Shown here piece by piece: positions 40,714 through 52,166 of a stretch of DNA of 64,000 nucleotides (positions are counted from its first letter, which is position 1; every line of letters begins with the position of its first letter). The notes under the pieces were generated by a model, which saw only the letters and a program-made list of their open reading frames with translations, made no database searches and was not told the DNA's origin. Location: the NCBI RefSeq assembly GCF_006538705.1, contig NZ_BJLP01000019.1, positions 1 through 64,000 on the forward strand. Reading direction: 5' to 3'. This DNA is from Cellulomonas uda (GTDB taxonomy: Bacteria; Actinomycetota; Actinomycetes; Actinomycetales; Cellulomonadaceae). The position numbers and the translations under genes were made by a program.

Positions 40714-43301
40714 CGATCACCTCGGACCGCTCGCAGACGGGGTCGCCGCTCGTCCCGGCCGCCCCGCCCGTCGCCACGCCCGTGCCGGCGGACACGGTCA
40801 CGTTCAGCATCGACGGCGTCGAGACGACCGTGCCCAAGGGCACGCTCGTCATCCGGGCCGCCGAGCAGCTCGGCGTGCAGATCCCGCGGTTCTGCGACCA
40901 CCCGCTGCTCGCACCCGCCGGTGCGTGCCGCCAGTGCCTCGTCGAGGTCTGGGCACCCGGCCGCGACGGCAACCTCGCCAAGATGCCCAAGCCCCAGGCC
41001 TCGTGCACGCTCGAGGCCACGCCGGGCATGCAGGTCAAGACGCAGCACACGTCGCCCGAGGCGGACAAGGCGCAGCACGGCGTCATGGAGCTGCTGCTCA
41101 TCAACCACCCGCTCGACTGCCCGGTGTGCGACAAGGGCGGCGAGTGCCCGCTGCAGAACCAGGCGATGAGCAACGGCCGCGCCACGTCGCGGTTCGTCGA
41201 CGTCAAGCGCACGTTCCCCAAGCCCATCGCGATCTCGACGCAGGTGCTGCTCGACCGCGAGCGGTGCATCCTGTGCCAGCGCTGCACGCGGTTCTCCGAG
41301 GAGATCGCCGGCGACGTCTGGATCGACCTGCAGAAGCGCGGTGCGCAGCAGCAGATCGGCACGTTCGACGTCGAGGTCCTCGGCTTCGCGGGCGACGTGC
41401 CCGTCGGCGCGTCGACGCTCGACACGAGCGGGCAGCCGTTCGCGTCGTACTTCTCGGGCAACACCGTGCAGATCTGCCCCGTGGGCGCCCTCACGTCGGC
41501 CGCCTACCGGTTCCGCGCACGCCCGTTCGACCTGGTCTCCACGCCCGGGGTGTCCGAGCACGACTCGCAGGGCTCCGCGATCCGCGTCGACCACCGCCGC
41601 GGCGTCGTCATGCGTCGCCTCGCGGGCGAGGACCCGGCGGTCAACCAGGAGTGGATCACCGACAAGGACCGCTTCGCGTTCCGCTGGCAGTCCTCGCCGG
41701 ACCGCATCACCACCCCGCTGGTGCGCGACCGCAACCCCGACGGCACGCGCGGCGAGCTGCGCCCCGCGAGCTGGGTCGAGGCCTACGGGGCCGCGGCCGC
41801 GGGCCTGCGCGACGCGCTCGCCGCGGGCGGCGTGGGCGTGCTGCCCGGCGGCCGGGTCACGCTCGAGGACGCGTACGCGTACGCCAAGTTCGCGCGCGTC
41901 GTGCTCGGCACCAACGACGTCGACCACCGGGCGCGCCCGCACTCCGACGAGGAGGCCGCGTTCCTCGGCCACCACGTCGCGGGCCGCACGCTGGACGTGA
42001 CGTTCGCGGACGTGACGTCCGCGCCGACCGTGCTGCTCGTCGGCCTCGAGGCCGAGGAGGAGGGCGGCATCCTGTTCCTGCGGCTGCGCGACGCGGTCGT
42101 CAAGCGCGGCACGGCCGTGCTCTCGGTGGCCGCGCTCGCGAGCCGCGGGCTGGAGCGCCTGTCCGGCACGCTCGTGCCGGCCGCGCCCGGCACCGAGGCC
42201 GAGGTGATCGAGGGCATCGACGCCGGCTCCGACGAGCCGGTGCTCGCGCGCGCCGCCGAGGCGCTCGCCGCACCCGGTGCCGTGGTGCTCGTCGGTGAGC
42301 GCGCGGCCTCGTCGACCGGTGCGCTCTCCGCGGTGCTGCGGCTCGCGGCCCGCACGGGGGCGCGCGTGGCGTGGGTGCCGCGTCGCGCCGGTGAGCGCGG
42401 TGCGGTCGAGGCAGGCACGCTGCCGACGCTGCTGCCGGGCGGTCGCCCGGTCGCGGACGCGGCCGCGCGCGTCGACATCGCCGCGGTGTGGGGCGCCGAG
42501 CACCTCCCCGAGGCTCCCGGCCGCAGCGTCACGCAGATCGTCGCCGCCGCGCGCGACGGCTCGCTCGCCGGGCTCGTCGTCGGCGGCGTGGACCCGGCGG
42601 ACCTGCCGGACCCGGCGCTCGCGCGCGACGCTCTCGAGAAGGCCCGCTTCGTGCTCTCGCTCGAGGTGCGCCCGTCGGGTGTCACGGAGCGCGCGGACGT
42701 GGTGCTGCCCGTCGCGCCTCCGGTCGAGAAGCCGGGCACGTTCGTCACGTGGGAGGGCCGACCGCGGCCGTTCCCGCAGGCGCTCGTGTCCCACGCGCTG
42801 AGCGACCACCGCGTCCTGCACGGTCTCGCCGCGGAGCTCGGGGTCGACCTCGGGCTCGGCTCGGTGAGCGACGTGCACGCGGAGCTCGACCAGCTCGGCG
42901 GGTGGGACGGGACGCGGCTCGACGCGCCCGACGTCCGGCCCGGCGAGCCGCCCGCCGTGCCCGCGGGCCACGCGGTCCTCGCGACGTGGCACCAGCTGCT
43001 CGACGCGGGCCGGCTGCAGGACGGCGAGCCGCACCTGGCCGGCACGGCCAAGCGACCCGTCGCGCGCGTCTCGGCAGCGACCGCGGCGTCGGTCGGCGTG
43101 GCCGACGGCGCGCCGCTCGCGGTGAGCACCGACGCCGGGACCGTGACGCTGCCGGCGCAGGTCAGCGACGTGCCGGACTTCGTCGTCTGGCTGCCGACGA
43201 ACGCGCCCGGCTCGGCCGTGCGCGACACGCTGCACGCCGTCGGCGGTGACCTGGTGCGGCTCGCGCCCGGCACCGCCGTCACGCAGGACGAGGAGGTCTG
43301 A
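40710..43301 (+). CDS. nuoG: NADH-quinone oxidoreductase subunit G
   Basis: This 863-residue Fe-S subunit has an N-terminal ferredoxin domain with a [2Fe-2S] site (Cys62, Cys73, Cys76, Cys99). A His/Cys cluster site reads [17 protein letters not shown], and a [4Fe-4S] site [16 protein letters not shown] follows. Next comes a molybdopterin-oxidoreductase-like domain with no evident cofactor role. The C-terminal third ends with a formate-dehydrogenase-like fold. It starts within the nuoF stop and ends 1 nt before the nuoH GTG. Confidence 0.96.
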   Translation: MTITSDRSQTGSPLVPAAPPVATPVPADTVTFSIDGVETTVPKGTLVIRAAEQLGVQIPRFCDHPLLAPAGACRQCLVEVWAPGRDGNLAKMPKPQASCTLEATPGMQVKTQHTSPEADKAQHGVMELLLINHPLDCPVCDKGGECPLQNQAMSNGRATSRFVDVKRTFPKPIAISTQVLLDRERCILCQRCTRFSEEIAGDVWIDLQKRGAQQQIGTFDVEVLGFAGDVPVGASTLDTSGQPFASYFSGNTVQICPVGALTSAAYRFRARPFDLVSTPGVSEHDSQGSAIRVDHRRGVVMRRLAGEDPAVNQEWITDKDRFAFRWQSSPDRITTPLVRDRNPDGTRGELRPASWVEAYGAAAAGLRDALAAGGVGVLPGGRVTLEDAYAYAKFARVVLGTNDVDHRARPHSDEEAAFLGHHVAGRTLDVTFADVTSAPTVLLVGLEAEEEGGILFLRLRDAVVKRGTAVLSVAALASRGLERLSGTLVPAAPGTEAEVIEGIDAGSDEPVLARAAEALAAPGAVVLVGERAASSTGALSAVLRLAARTGARVAWVPRRAGERGAVEAGTLPTLLPGGRPVADAAARVDIAAVWGAEHLPEAPGRSVTQIVAAARDGSLAGLVVGGVDPADLPDPALARDALEKARFVLSLEVRPSGVTERADVVLPVAPPVEKPGTFVTWEGRPRPFPQALVSHALSDHRVLHGLAAELGVDLGLGSVSDVHAELDQLGGWDGTRLDAPDVRPGEPPAVPAGHAVLATWHQLLDAGRLQDGEPHLAGTAKRPVARVSAATAASVGVADGAPLAVSTDAGTVTLPAQVSDVPDFVVWLPTNAPGSAVRDTLHAVGGDLVRLAPGTAVTQDEEV

Positions 43302-43302
43302 C

Positions 43303-44649
43303 GTGCACACGATCCTGCTCGCCGAGCCCGTCGCGCCGGTCACGGCCGACTTCTCGAACGACACGTGGTGGATCTGGCTCATCAAGGCCGTCGCGATCCT
43401 CGTGTTCCTGCTCACGAGCGTGCTGTTCGCGATCTGGTTCGAGCGCAAGGTCGTCGCGCGCATGCAGGTGCGCCCCGGCCCCAACGTGCACGGGCCGTTC
43501 GGCCTGCTGCAGTCGCTCGCCGACGCCATGAAGCTCCTGTTCAAGGAGGACATGACCGTCAAGGCGGCCGACAAGGTCGTGTACATCGTCGCGCCGCTCA
43601 TCGCGGTGTTCTGCTCGCTGCTGACGTTCGCGGTGATCCCGCTCGGGCCGACCGTGAGCATGTTCGGCGTCGAGACGCCGCTGCAGCTCACCGACTTCCC
43701 GGTCGCCGTGCTGTACATCCTCGCGTGCGCGTCGGTCGGCGTGTACGGCATCGTCCTCGGCGGCTGGTCGTCGAACTCGACGTACCCGCTGCTCGGTGGT
43801 GTGCGCTCCACCGCCCAGGTGATCTCCTACGAGCTCGCGATGGGCCTGTCGCTGGTCAGCGTGTTCGTGCTCGCCGGGTCGATGTCGACGTCGCAGATCG
43901 TGTCCTCGCAGACGCAGCTGTGGTGGTTCCTGCCGCTGCTGCCCGCGTTCGTGATCTACGTGATCTCGATGGTCGGCGAGACCAACCGTCTGCCGTTCGA
44001 CCTCCCCGAGGCCGAGGGTGAGCTGGTCTCCGGCTACATGACCGAGTACTCGTCGATGAAGTTCGCGTGGTTCTTCCTCGCGGAGTACATCAACATGCTC
44101 AACGTCTCCGCGGTCGCGACGACGCTGTTCCTCGGCGGCTGGCGCGCACCGTTCATCCCGGCCGACCACTTCCTGCAGCAGGGCTGGTGGCCCGTGCTGT
44201 GGTTCCTGGCGAAGCTGTGGGCGCTCATGTTCTTCTTCGTCTGGGTGCGCGGCTCGGTGCTGCGGTTCCGGTACGACCAGTTCATGAAGCTCGGCTGGAA
44301 GGTGCTGATCCCCGCCGCGCTCGCGTGGCTCGTCCTCGTCGCCGTCGTGCAGGGGCTGCGCCAGTTCCCCGAGTTCGCGGACCTCGAGCTGCGGACCATC
44401 CTGTTCGTCATCGCGGGCATCGTGGCGGTCGGCGTGGTGATCTCGCTGTTCGTCCCCGAGAAGAAGCGCCCGGAGCCGGCGACGCCGCCGCGCGTCCTCG
44501 ACGCGTTCGCCGACGGCTACCCCGTCCCGCCCCTGCCCGGTCAGGTGCTCCCGCCGTCGCCGCGCCGGGCGCGCGTGCCCGCGGGTGCCCCGGGCGAGCC
44601 CGACGAGCCCGATGCGCAGACCGACACGAAGGAGGTGCACGGTGGCTGA
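43303..44649 (+). CDS. nuoH: NADH-quinone oxidoreductase subunit H
   Basis: This 448-residue membrane subunit contacts the quinone channel. It has about eight helices, with conserved loops [15 protein letters not shown] (helix 1-2), [21 protein letters not shown] (quinone site; two joined blocks) and [20 protein letters not shown]. The ~65-residue C-terminal Pro-rich tail is hydrophilic and longer than in E. coli (325 residues in total). A GAGGAGG site lies upstream of the GTG. Confidence 0.96.
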   Translation: MHTILLAEPVAPVTADFSNDTWWIWLIKAVAILVFLLTSVLFAIWFERKVVARMQVRPGPNVHGPFGLLQSLADAMKLLFKEDMTVKAADKVVYIVAPLIAVFCSLLTFAVIPLGPTVSMFGVETPLQLTDFPVAVLYILACASVGVYGIVLGGWSSNSTYPLLGGVRSTAQVISYELAMGLSLVSVFVLAGSMSTSQIVSSQTQLWWFLPLLPAFVIYVISMVGETNRLPFDLPEAEGELVSGYMTEYSSMKFAWFFLAEYINMLNVSAVATTLFLGGWRAPFIPADHFLQQGWWPVLWFLAKLWALMFFFVWVRGSVLRFRYDQFMKLGWKVLIPAALAWLVLVAVVQGLRQFPEFADLELRTILFVIAGIVAVGVVISLFVPEKKRPEPATPPRVLDAFADGYPVPPLPGQVLPPSPRRARVPAGAPGEPDEPDAQTDTKEVHGG

Positions 44650-45454
44650 GCCGCGCAAGAAGCCGCCCGCCCCGCGCCCGCAGCAGGCCGGTGCGCCCGC
44701 CGGGGGCAAGGCCGTCGCCCGCAAGCCCGCCTCGGAGGTGGGAGCGCCCGCGGCACCGCAGTACGAGTCGCTCATCCCGCAGTCGTCGGGCCTGCGCGCG
44801 CTGCTCGCCCCCGTCGGCGGGTTCGGCGTGACGCTGTCGAACATGTTCCGCAAGACCGTCACCGAGCAGTACCCGCGCGAGACGGTCCCGACGAAGCCGC
44901 GCTACCACGGCCGTCACCAGCTCAACCGCTACGCCGACGGCCTGGAGAAGTGCATCGGCTGCGAGCTGTGCGCGTGGGCGTGCCCCGCGGACGCGATCTA
45001 CGTCGAGGCCGGGGACAACACCCCCGACGAGCAGTACTCGCCCGGGGAGCGCTACGGCCGCGTCTACCAGATCAACTACCTGCGCTGCATCTTCTGCGGG
45101 CTGTGCATCGAGGCGTGCCCCACGCGCGCGCTGACGATGACGAACGACTACGAGCTCGCGGGGCCGACGCGCGCCGGGATGATCTACGAGAAGCAGGACC
45201 TCCTCGCGCCGCTGCGTGACGGCATGCTCGCGGCGCCGCACCCCATGGCCGAGGGCACGACCGACACCGACTACTACCGCGGCGAGGTCACCGGGGCCAC
45301 GCAGGAGCAGCAGGACTGGGTCCGCGAGCAGCGGCCCGACGACCCGACGCTGCCCGAGGGACCGGGGCTCACCCCGGCCGAGCAGGTCGGGCCGACCGCA
45401 GCGGCCATGGCCGCGAACGTCGCCGCCGCGCACCGCCAGGGCGGTGCCCGATGA
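44642..45454 (+). CDS. nuoI: NADH-quinone oxidoreductase subunit I
   Basis: This 270-residue ferredoxin-type subunit binds two [4Fe-4S] clusters (N6a and N6b) in [12 protein letters not shown] (Cys104, 107, 110, 114) and [12 protein letters not shown] (Cys149, 152, 155, 159). The N-terminal ~40 residues are a Lys/Pro/Ala-rich extension and there is a ~60-residue C-terminal tail. The GTG at 44642 overlaps nuoH by 8 nt and has AGGAGGTG immediately upstream. Confidence 0.96.
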   Translation: MAEPRKKPPAPRPQQAGAPAGGKAVARKPASEVGAPAAPQYESLIPQSSGLRALLAPVGGFGVTLSNMFRKTVTEQYPRETVPTKPRYHGRHQLNRYADGLEKCIGCELCAWACPADAIYVEAGDNTPDEQYSPGERYGRVYQINYLRCIFCGLCIEACPTRALTMTNDYELAGPTRAGMIYEKQDLLAPLRDGMLAAPHPMAEGTTDTDYYRGEVTGATQEQQDWVREQRPDDPTLPEGPGLTPAEQVGPTAAAMAANVAAAHRQGGAR

Positions 45455-46449
45455 GCGCAGCGCTCTCGGCGGCCGCGCTGGCCGCCGACCTCACCTCGAG
45501 CCTGCCCGCCGTCGGGGCGCTGCCCCGCGCGGTCGACTCGGCCGGGGACCCGTCGACCGCCGAGGCCGTCTTGTTCTGGGTGCTCGCGCCCGTCATGGTC
45601 CTCGCGTCGCTCGGGCTGCTCTTCGCGCGCAAGGCCGTGCACGCCGCGCTGTCGGTCATCCTCGTGATGATCTGCCTCGCGTTCATGTACGTCACGCAGG
45701 GTGCGGTCTTCCTCGGCGTCGTCCAGGTGGTCGTCTACACCGGCGCGATCATGATGCTGTTCCTGTTCGTCCTCATGCTCGTCGGCGTGAGCACCGCGGA
45801 CTCGCTCGTCGAGACCATCCGCGGGCAGCGCTGGATCGGCTGGGTGGCAGGGCTCGGGCTGCTGGTCGTGCTCGCGGGCGTGATCGGGACCGCCGCGTAC
45901 CCCGAGCCCACCGGGCTGGGGAGCGCCAACGAGGCGTCCAACCCCGTGGGCATCGCGCACCTGATCTTCGGCAGGTACGTGTTCGCGATGGAGGTGGTCG
46001 GCGCACTGCTCGTGACCGCCGCGCTCGGCGCCCTCGTCTACACGCACCGCCGCCGGCTCACCCCGCGCCTCGGCCAGCGTGAGCGCGCCGAGGCGCGCGT
46101 GCGCGACGGGCAGCACCTGGCGCCGCTGCCCGCGCCGGGCGTGTACGCCAAGCACAACGCCATGGACGTGCCCGCGCTCGACCCGTACGGGCAGCCGATC
46201 GAGAGCTCGGTGCCGCGCGTGCTGCGCGTGCGCGGCCAGGAGGCCGACGCCGCCGAGTACGCCGCGCGGATCGACCGCGTGCTCGCGGGCAAGGCGGCGG
46301 TCGACCGCGGCACGAGCGCGTCCGACGAGCAGGGCACCACCGCGCCGCCGCACGCCGAGCCGCAGTCGGCGCCGATCGGCGAGCCGCGCATCGCGGACGC
46401 GGTCGCGGGCGTGGACGCCGGCGCACCGGACTCGGAGGAGGGCAAGTGA
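45451..46449 (+). CDS. nuoJ: NADH-quinone oxidoreductase subunit J
   Basis: This 332-residue membrane subunit has five hydrophobic helices in its first ~210 residues, including [21 protein letters not shown] with the conserved VYTGAIM block. Residues ~215-332 are a hydrophilic Ala/Arg/Glu-rich C-terminal tail absent from E. coli NuoJ (184). It overlaps nuoI (ATGA) and nuoK (GTGA). Confidence 0.94.
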   Translation: MSAALSAAALAADLTSSLPAVGALPRAVDSAGDPSTAEAVLFWVLAPVMVLASLGLLFARKAVHAALSVILVMICLAFMYVTQGAVFLGVVQVVVYTGAIMMLFLFVLMLVGVSTADSLVETIRGQRWIGWVAGLGLLVVLAGVIGTAAYPEPTGLGSANEASNPVGIAHLIFGRYVFAMEVVGALLVTAALGALVYTHRRRLTPRLGQRERAEARVRDGQHLAPLPAPGVYAKHNAMDVPALDPYGQPIESSVPRVLRVRGQEADAAEYAARIDRVLAGKAAVDRGTSASDEQGTTAPPHAEPQSAPIGEPRIADAVAGVDAGAPDSEEGK

Positions 46450-46745
46450 CGCTCACCCACTACCTCGTGCTGTCGGGGATCCTGTTCTCGATCGGTGCGG
46501 CCGCCGTGCTGCTGCGCCGCAACGCGATCATCGCGTTCATGGGCGTCGAGCTCATGCTCAACGCCACCAACCTCTGCCTCGTGACGTTCTCGCGCATGCA
46601 CGGCGAGCTCACGGGCCAGGTGCTCGCGTTCTTCGTGATGGTCGTGGCCGCCGCCGAGGTCGTCGTCGGGCTCGCGATCATCGTGGCGATCTTCCGTACC
46701 CGTCGGTCGGCCTCGATCGACGACGTCAACCTGCTGAAGAGCTGA
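46446..46745 (+). CDS. nuoK: NADH-quinone oxidoreductase subunit K
   Basis: This 99-residue membrane subunit has three helices and the conserved proton-path glutamates in [13 protein letters not shown] and [18 protein letters not shown]. Length matches the family. The GTG start overlaps the nuoJ stop. Confidence 0.97.
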   Translation: MTLTHYLVLSGILFSIGAAAVLLRRNAIIAFMGVELMLNATNLCLVTFSRMHGELTGQVLAFFVMVVAAAEVVVGLAIIVAIFRTRRSASIDDVNLLKS

Positions 46746-46755
46746 GGGGACGGCT

Positions 46756-48744
46756 GTGCACTCTCTTGCCCTCGCGGCGACCCTGCCCGCGGTGTCCCCG
46801 GTGGTGAACCCGGCCGGGGCGACCGCCTCCGGCGGTGTCTGGTCGTTCGCCTGGCTGGTGGTCGCCCTGCCGCTCGCCTCCGCGGCCGTGCTGCTGCTCC
46901 TCGGCCGGCGTGCCGACCGGTGGGGGCACTGGCTCGGCGTGCTCGCCTCCACCGGCGCGTTCGTCGTCGGCCTGCTCGCGATGCTCGAGGTCCTCGGGCA
47001 GGCCGCGTCCTCGCGGGTGTGGGACCTGCGGCTCGGGACGTGGATCGACGCGGGTGCGCTGCACCTCGACGCGGGGCTGCGGTTCGACCCGCTGTCGCTC
47101 ACGTTCGTGCTGCTCGTGACGTTCGTCGGCACGCTCATCCACGTCTACTCCGTGGCGTACATGGAGCACGACACCGACCGTCGCCGGTTCTTCGCGTACC
47201 TGAACCTGTTCGTCGCCGCGATGCTCCTGCTCGTGCTCGCCGACTCGTTCGTGCTGCTGTTCGTCGGCTGGGAAGGCGTCGGTCTGGCGTCCTACCTGCT
47301 CATCGGGTTCTGGAACCACAACACGCCGTACGCGGTGGCCGCCAAGAAGGCGTTCGTCGCGAACCGTGTCGGTGACGTGGGCCTGCTCGTCGCGATGGGC
47401 CTGATGTTCGCGCACTTCGGCGCGCTCGACTTCGGGACCGTCCTCGCCGACCCGGCGGCGCACGCGAGCGAGGGGACGCTCACCGCCATCGGCCTCATGC
47501 TGCTGCTCGCGGCGTGCGGCAAGTCGGCGCAGTTCCCGCTGCAGTCCTGGCTGGGTGACGCGATGGCCGGCCCGACCCCCGTCTCGGCGCTCATCCACGC
47601 CGCGACGATGGTCACCGCGGGCGTGTACCTGATCGTGCGCTCGGGTGCGATCTTCGAGGCCGCGCCGAGCGCGCAGCTCGTCGTCGTGGTCGTCGGCGCG
47701 ATCACGCTGCTGTTCGGGGCGATCGTCGGCTGCGCCAAGGACGACATCAAGAAGGCCCTCGCGGCGTCGACGATGTCGCAGATCGGCTACATGGTGCTCG
47801 CGGCCGGCCTCGGCCCCGTCGGCTACGCGTTCGCGATCTTCCACCTGGTGACGCACGGGTTCTTCAAGGCCGGGATGTTCCTCGGTGCCGGGTCCGTCAT
47901 GCACGGCATGGACGACCAGGTGGACATGCGCCGCTTCGGCGGCCTGGCCCGCTACATGAAGGTCACCTGGATCACGTTCATGATGGGCTGGCTCGCGATC
48001 CTCGGGATCCCGCCGTTCTCCGGCTTCTTCTCCAAGGACAAGATCATCGAGGCCGCGTTCATCCCCACCGACGGCGCGCAGTGGCGCGCGTGGGTGTTCG
48101 GGACCGTGGCGCTCGTCGGCGCCGGCATCACGGCGTTCTACATGTCGCGCCTGTTCTTCATGACGTTCGAGGGCGAGCGCCGCTGGACCACCCGCAAGGA
48201 CGGCTCCGAGCAGCACCCGCACGAGTCCCCGGCCCTCATGACGTGGCCGATGATCGTCCTCGCGGTCGGCTCGGTCGGCCTCGGCCTGTTCCTCGCGCTC
48301 GGCAACCGGTTCACCGGCTGGCTCGAGCCCGTCACGGGGCACGTCGAGCACGAGGAGCCCGTCCTGCCCGCGGGTGTGCTCATCGCCCTCACGCTCACCG
48401 TGGTCGTCGTCGGCCTCGTGCTGGCGTGGCGCCGGTACGCGACCGCGACCGTGCCCGTCGTCCCGCCGCTCGGCACCGCGCTCACGCGCGCCGCGCGCGT
48501 CGACCTCTACCAGGACGCCGTCAACGACGCCGTGCTGGTCGAGCCCGGGCAGCACCTGACGCGCTCGCTGGTCTACGCCGACCACGCGGTCGTCGACGGC
48601 GGGGTCAAGGGGGTCACGCACGCGACCGTCGGTCTGGGCGCGCTGCTGCGCCGCCTGCAGACCGGATACGTCCGCACGTACGCCGCGACGATGCTCGGAG
48701 GCCTCGTGGTCCTCCTCGTCGTCGTGCTGGCCGTCCAGAGCTGA
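46756..48744 (+). CDS. nuoL: NADH-quinone oxidoreductase subunit L
   Basis: This 662-residue antiporter-like proton-pumping subunit has about 16 helices. [20 protein letters not shown] (conserved Glu), [26 protein letters not shown] (Lys/His path), [22 protein letters not shown] and [15 protein letters not shown] are diagnostic. The long C-terminal amphipathic helix and final anchor helix are present. The GTG lies 10 nt after the nuoK stop with GAGGGGA as ribosome-binding site. Confidence 0.96.
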   Translation: MHSLALAATLPAVSPVVNPAGATASGGVWSFAWLVVALPLASAAVLLLLGRRADRWGHWLGVLASTGAFVVGLLAMLEVLGQAASSRVWDLRLGTWIDAGALHLDAGLRFDPLSLTFVLLVTFVGTLIHVYSVAYMEHDTDRRRFFAYLNLFVAAMLLLVLADSFVLLFVGWEGVGLASYLLIGFWNHNTPYAVAAKKAFVANRVGDVGLLVAMGLMFAHFGALDFGTVLADPAAHASEGTLTAIGLMLLLAACGKSAQFPLQSWLGDAMAGPTPVSALIHAATMVTAGVYLIVRSGAIFEAAPSAQLVVVVVGAITLLFGAIVGCAKDDIKKALAASTMSQIGYMVLAAGLGPVGYAFAIFHLVTHGFFKAGMFLGAGSVMHGMDDQVDMRRFGGLARYMKVTWITFMMGWLAILGIPPFSGFFSKDKIIEAAFIPTDGAQWRAWVFGTVALVGAGITAFYMSRLFFMTFEGERRWTTRKDGSEQHPHESPALMTWPMIVLAVGSVGLGLFLALGNRFTGWLEPVTGHVEHEEPVLPAGVLIALTLTVVVVGLVLAWRRYATATVPVVPPLGTALTRAARVDLYQDAVNDAVLVEPGQHLTRSLVYADHAVVDGGVKGVTHATVGLGALLRRLQTGYVRTYAATMLGGLVVLLVVVLAVQS

Positions 48745-48752
48745 GGAGAGCG

Positions 48753-50291
48753 ATGTCGCCCGACTTCCCCTGGCTGACCACGCTGATCGCGTGGCCGGTC
48801 CTCGGTGCGCTGGTGCTGTGGTTCGCGCCGAGGGCGCTGCGCCCCCGGGCGCGCGTCGTGGCGCTCGGTGTCGCGCTCGTCGAGCTCGTCCTGCTCGGCC
48901 TCGCGCTCACCGCGTTCGACACCGCCGACGCCGGCACCGTCCAGCTCACCGAGACGCACCGGTGGATCCCCGCGATCGGCGCGTCCTACGCGGTCGGGGT
49001 CGACGGCGTGGGCCTCGCGCTCATCGCGATGTCCGTGCTGCTCGTCCCGCTCGTCGTCCTCGCGGCGTGGCGCGAGCAGGGCTCGGGCACCACGACGAGC
49101 GACGCGCTGCGCCACTACCTCGCGCTCGCGCTCGTGCTCGAGGCGTTCATCGTCGCGGTGTTCGCCGCACGTGACGTCTTCCTGTTCTACGTGCTGTTCG
49201 AGGCCATGCTCATCCCCGTGTACTTCATGATCGGCGGGTACGGGGGAGCCGAGCGCCGGTACGCGGCCGTGAAGTTCCTGCTCTACTCGCTCGCGGGCGG
49301 CCTGATCATGCTCGTCGGCGTCATTGCGCTGTACCTGCAGGGCCCGCGCGGCGAGGACGGCTTCCTCACCGAGAAGCTCACCGGGCTCGACCTGCCGACC
49401 GGCACCGAGCGGTGGCTGTTCGTCGCGTTCTTCATCGCGTTCGCGATCAAGGCGCCCATGTTCCCCGTGCACACGTGGCTGCCCGACGCCGCCGAGCAGG
49501 CACCCGCCGGCACGTCGACCCTGCTGGTCGGCGTGCTCGACAAGGTCGGCACGTTCGGCATGCTCACGCTCTGCCTGCCGCTGTTCCCGCAGGCGTCGCG
49601 GTGGGCCGCGCCTGTCGTCATCGTGCTCGCCGTCGTGTCGATCCTCTACGGCGCGCTGCTCGCGATCGGCCAGAAGGACCTCATGCGGCTCATCGCGTAC
49701 ACGTCCGTGTCGCACTTCGGGTTCATCGTGCTCGGCATCTTCGCCTTCACGTCGACGTCGGTCGCGGGCTCGTCGTTCTACATGGTCAACCACGGGCTCT
49801 CGACCGGTGCGCTGTTCCTGATCGCCGGCTTCCTCGTCGCGCGCCGCGGCTCGCAGCAGATCGACGCCTTCGGCGGCCTGCAGAAGGTCGTGCCCGTCCT
49901 GGCGGGCCTGTTCCTCGTCGCCGGCCTGTCCGCCCTGTCGCTGCCGGGTCTGTCGACGTTCGTGTCCGAGTTCATGGTCATCGTCGGCACGTTCGCCCGG
50001 CACCCGGCCGCCGCGGTCGTCGCGACGCTCGGCGTCGTGCTCGCCGCGATCTACGTGCTGTGGACCTACCAGCGCATCTTCACCGGGCCGCCGCGCGAGG
50101 AGGTCGCGGGCTTCCGCGACGTCACCGCGACCGAGCGGTGGGCCGTCGCGCCGCTCGTCGCCGCGATGCTCGTGCTCGGCTTCGTCCCCGGCCCCGCGCT
50201 CGACCTCGTGCGTCCGCCCGCGTCCGTGACGCTCGACGTCGTCGGCGTGCAGGACGTCCCGGCCGCTGCTCTCGAAGGGAGCGACCAGTGA
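48753..50291 (+). CDS. nuoM: NADH-quinone oxidoreductase subunit M
   Basis: This 512-residue antiporter-like subunit has about 14 helices. Conserved elements include VFLFYVLFEAMLIPVYFMIG (Glu), FAIKAPMFPVHTWLPDAAEQAPAG, DLMRLIAYTSVSHFGF and LSLPGLSTFVSEFMV. GAGGAGAG lies 2-9 nt before the ATG. It overlaps nuoN by GTGA. Confidence 0.96.
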   Translation: MSPDFPWLTTLIAWPVLGALVLWFAPRALRPRARVVALGVALVELVLLGLALTAFDTADAGTVQLTETHRWIPAIGASYAVGVDGVGLALIAMSVLLVPLVVLAAWREQGSGTTTSDALRHYLALALVLEAFIVAVFAARDVFLFYVLFEAMLIPVYFMIGGYGGAERRYAAVKFLLYSLAGGLIMLVGVIALYLQGPRGEDGFLTEKLTGLDLPTGTERWLFVAFFIAFAIKAPMFPVHTWLPDAAEQAPAGTSTLLVGVLDKVGTFGMLTLCLPLFPQASRWAAPVVIVLAVVSILYGALLAIGQKDLMRLIAYTSVSHFGFIVLGIFAFTSTSVAGSSFYMVNHGLSTGALFLIAGFLVARRGSQQIDAFGGLQKVVPVLAGLFLVAGLSALSLPGLSTFVSEFMVIVGTFARHPAAAVVATLGVVLAAIYVLWTYQRIFTGPPREEVAGFRDVTATERWAVAPLVAAMLVLGFVPGPALDLVRPPASVTLDVVGVQDVPAAALEGSDQ

Positions 50292-52069
50292 GCTTCACCG
50301 CACCGGAGATCGCCTGGGGCGCGCTCAGCCCCGTCGTGATCGTGCTCGTCGCGGGCATCGTCGGCGTGCTCGTCGAGGCGTTCGTGCCCGACCGCGCGCG
50401 GCGGGCCGCACAGCTCGTGCTCGCGTTCGGCGCGCCCGTCGGCGCGATCGTCGCGGTCGCGGCGCTGTGGGACGGCGTCTCGTCGTCCGGCGGGACGGAC
50501 GTGCTCGACGGCTCGCTGCTCGTCGACGGCCCGACGCTCGTCATCCAGGGCGTCATCGCGGTCCTCACCCTGCTCGCGCTGCTCGTCGTCGCCGACCGCA
50601 CGGCCACCGGCGAGGACGCGTTCGCACCCACCGCGGCGTCGATCCCCGGCTCGGACTACGAGGAGCTCGCACGGCGCAAGGGCCTCACGCAGACCGAGGT
50701 CTACCCGCTGCTGCTCCTCGCGACCGGCGGCATGATGATCCTGCCCGCGACCGGCGACCTGCTCACGCTGTTCGTCGCGCTCGAGGTGCTCTCGCTGCCG
50801 CTGTACCTGCTGACCGGCATGGCGCGCCGCCGCCGCCTGCTCTCGCAGGAGGCCGCGCTCAAGTACTTCCTGCTCGGTGCGTTCGCGTCCGCGCTGCTGA
50901 TCTTCGGCGTCGCGCTCGTCTACGGCTACTCGGGCACGCTGCGCTACTCGGAGATCGCCGCCGCCACGGGCACGCCCTCGGCGCTCGACCCGCTGCTGCT
51001 CGTCGGCGCCGTGCTGCTGCTCGTCGGCCTGCTGTTCAAGGTCGGCGCGGTGCCGTTCCACTCGTGGACGCCCGACGCCTACCAGGGTGCCCCGACCCCG
51101 ATCACCGGCTTCATGGCCGCGTGCACCAAGGTCGCCGCGTTCGGTGCGCTGCTGCGCGTGTACTACACGATCTTCCCCGGCCTGCAGTGGGACCTCGACG
51201 TGTTCCTGTGGACCGTCGCGATCGCCACCATGGTCGTCGGGACGGTCGTGGCGCTGGTCCAGACCGACATCAAGCGCCTGCTCGCGTACTCGTCGATCGC
51301 CCACGCGGGGTTCATCCTCACGGGCGTCGTCGCGCTCGACGAGGCGGGCATCAGCGCGGTGCTGTTCTACCTGCTGGTGTACGGCGTCGCGACGGTCGGG
51401 GCGTTCGGCGTGGTGTGGCTCGTGCGTGAGCGCACGGTCCCGCAGGCGTCGACCGACGTGGCGGCCGACGAGCTCGCGGAGGCCGGGGACGAGGACCTGC
51501 GCACCAGCGTGCTCGGCGAGGCCACGCACCTGTCGCAGTGGGCCGGGCTCGGGCGCACGCACCCCGCGCTCGCGGGCGCGTTCGCGCTGTTCCTGCTCTC
51601 CTTCGCGGGCATCCCGCTCACCGCGGGGTTCATCGGGAAGTTCGCCGTGTTCTCCGCCGCGGTCGACGGCGGCGCCTGGCCGCTCGCGCTCGTCGGCGTG
51701 CTGAGCTCGGCCGCGGCCGCGTTCTTCTACGTGCGGATCATCGTGCTGATGTACTTCACGCCCGCGCCCGGCCGCGACGACGCCGCCGTGGAGCCGTCCG
51801 ACGAGGACGCCGCACCGGTCGTCGAAAGCCGCGCGTCCGACGAGAACGCCGCACCGGGCGAGGACGTCGCGCTCGCCGGGGCCGACGGGTCGTCCGCCGT
51901 CGCGACGCTCGTGGCCGCGCCGACCGCGACGACCACGACGACGGTCGTGCCGTCCGAAGGGCTCGCCGCGGTCGCGATCGCGGTCGCCGCCGTCCTCACG
52001 GTCGTGCTCGGCGTGTTCCCGACGCCCGTGCTCGACCTCATCTCCGACGTCGCGAGGTTCCTGCCCTGA
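50288..52069 (+). CDS. nuoN: NADH-quinone oxidoreductase subunit N
   Basis: This 593-residue antiporter-like subunit, the last of the nuo operon, has LFVALEVLSLPLYLLTGMAR (conserved Glu), FKVGAVPFHSWTPDAYQGAPTP, DIKRLLAYSSIAHAGFIL and GIPLTAGFIGKFAVF. Between the last two helices is a ~65-residue acidic Ala-rich insertion (about 495-560) with a duplicated SDEDAAP/SDENAAP unit, which makes it longer than E. coli NuoN (485). No obvious terminator follows; a new leaderless promoter begins 85 nt downstream. Confidence 0.95.
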   Translation: MSFTAPEIAWGALSPVVIVLVAGIVGVLVEAFVPDRARRAAQLVLAFGAPVGAIVAVAALWDGVSSSGGTDVLDGSLLVDGPTLVIQGVIAVLTLLALLVVADRTATGEDAFAPTAASIPGSDYEELARRKGLTQTEVYPLLLLATGGMMILPATGDLLTLFVALEVLSLPLYLLTGMARRRRLLSQEAALKYFLLGAFASALLIFGVALVYGYSGTLRYSEIAAATGTPSALDPLLLVGAVLLLVGLLFKVGAVPFHSWTPDAYQGAPTPITGFMAACTKVAAFGALLRVYYTIFPGLQWDLDVFLWTVAIATMVVGTVVALVQTDIKRLLAYSSIAHAGFILTGVVALDEAGISAVLFYLLVYGVATVGAFGVVWLVRERTVPQASTDVAADELAEAGDEDLRTSVLGEATHLSQWAGLGRTHPALAGAFALFLLSFAGIPLTAGFIGKFAVFSAAVDGGAWPLALVGVLSSAAAAFFYVRIIVLMYFTPAPGRDDAAVEPSDEDAAPVVESRASDENAAPGEDVALAGADGSSAVATLVAAPTATTTTTVVPSEGLAAVAIAVAAVLTVVLGVFPTPVLDLISDVARFLP

Positions 52070-52154
52070 CCAGGCCCGGTCCGGCTCCCGAGATCACCGT
52101 CCGGTTCGTCCGTTACGCCCGGTCGGGCGTGCCGGCGCACCCTCGTGGCCGGGA

Positions 52155-52160
52155 TAGGTT
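52155..52160 (+). promoter_or_regulatory. Leaderless promoter -10 box of the polyprenyl synthase gene
   Basis: TAGGTT, 6 nt before the GTG at 52167, without a ribosome-binding site. It gives this gene an independent promoter downstream of nuoN. Confidence 0.58.
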
Positions 52161-52166
52161 CGTCTC

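Noticed and set aside
40665-43811. A 1048-codon minus-strand open frame antisense to nuoG-nuoH
   Set aside because: Compositionally biased shadow of nuoG; no recognisable motif or ribosome-binding site.
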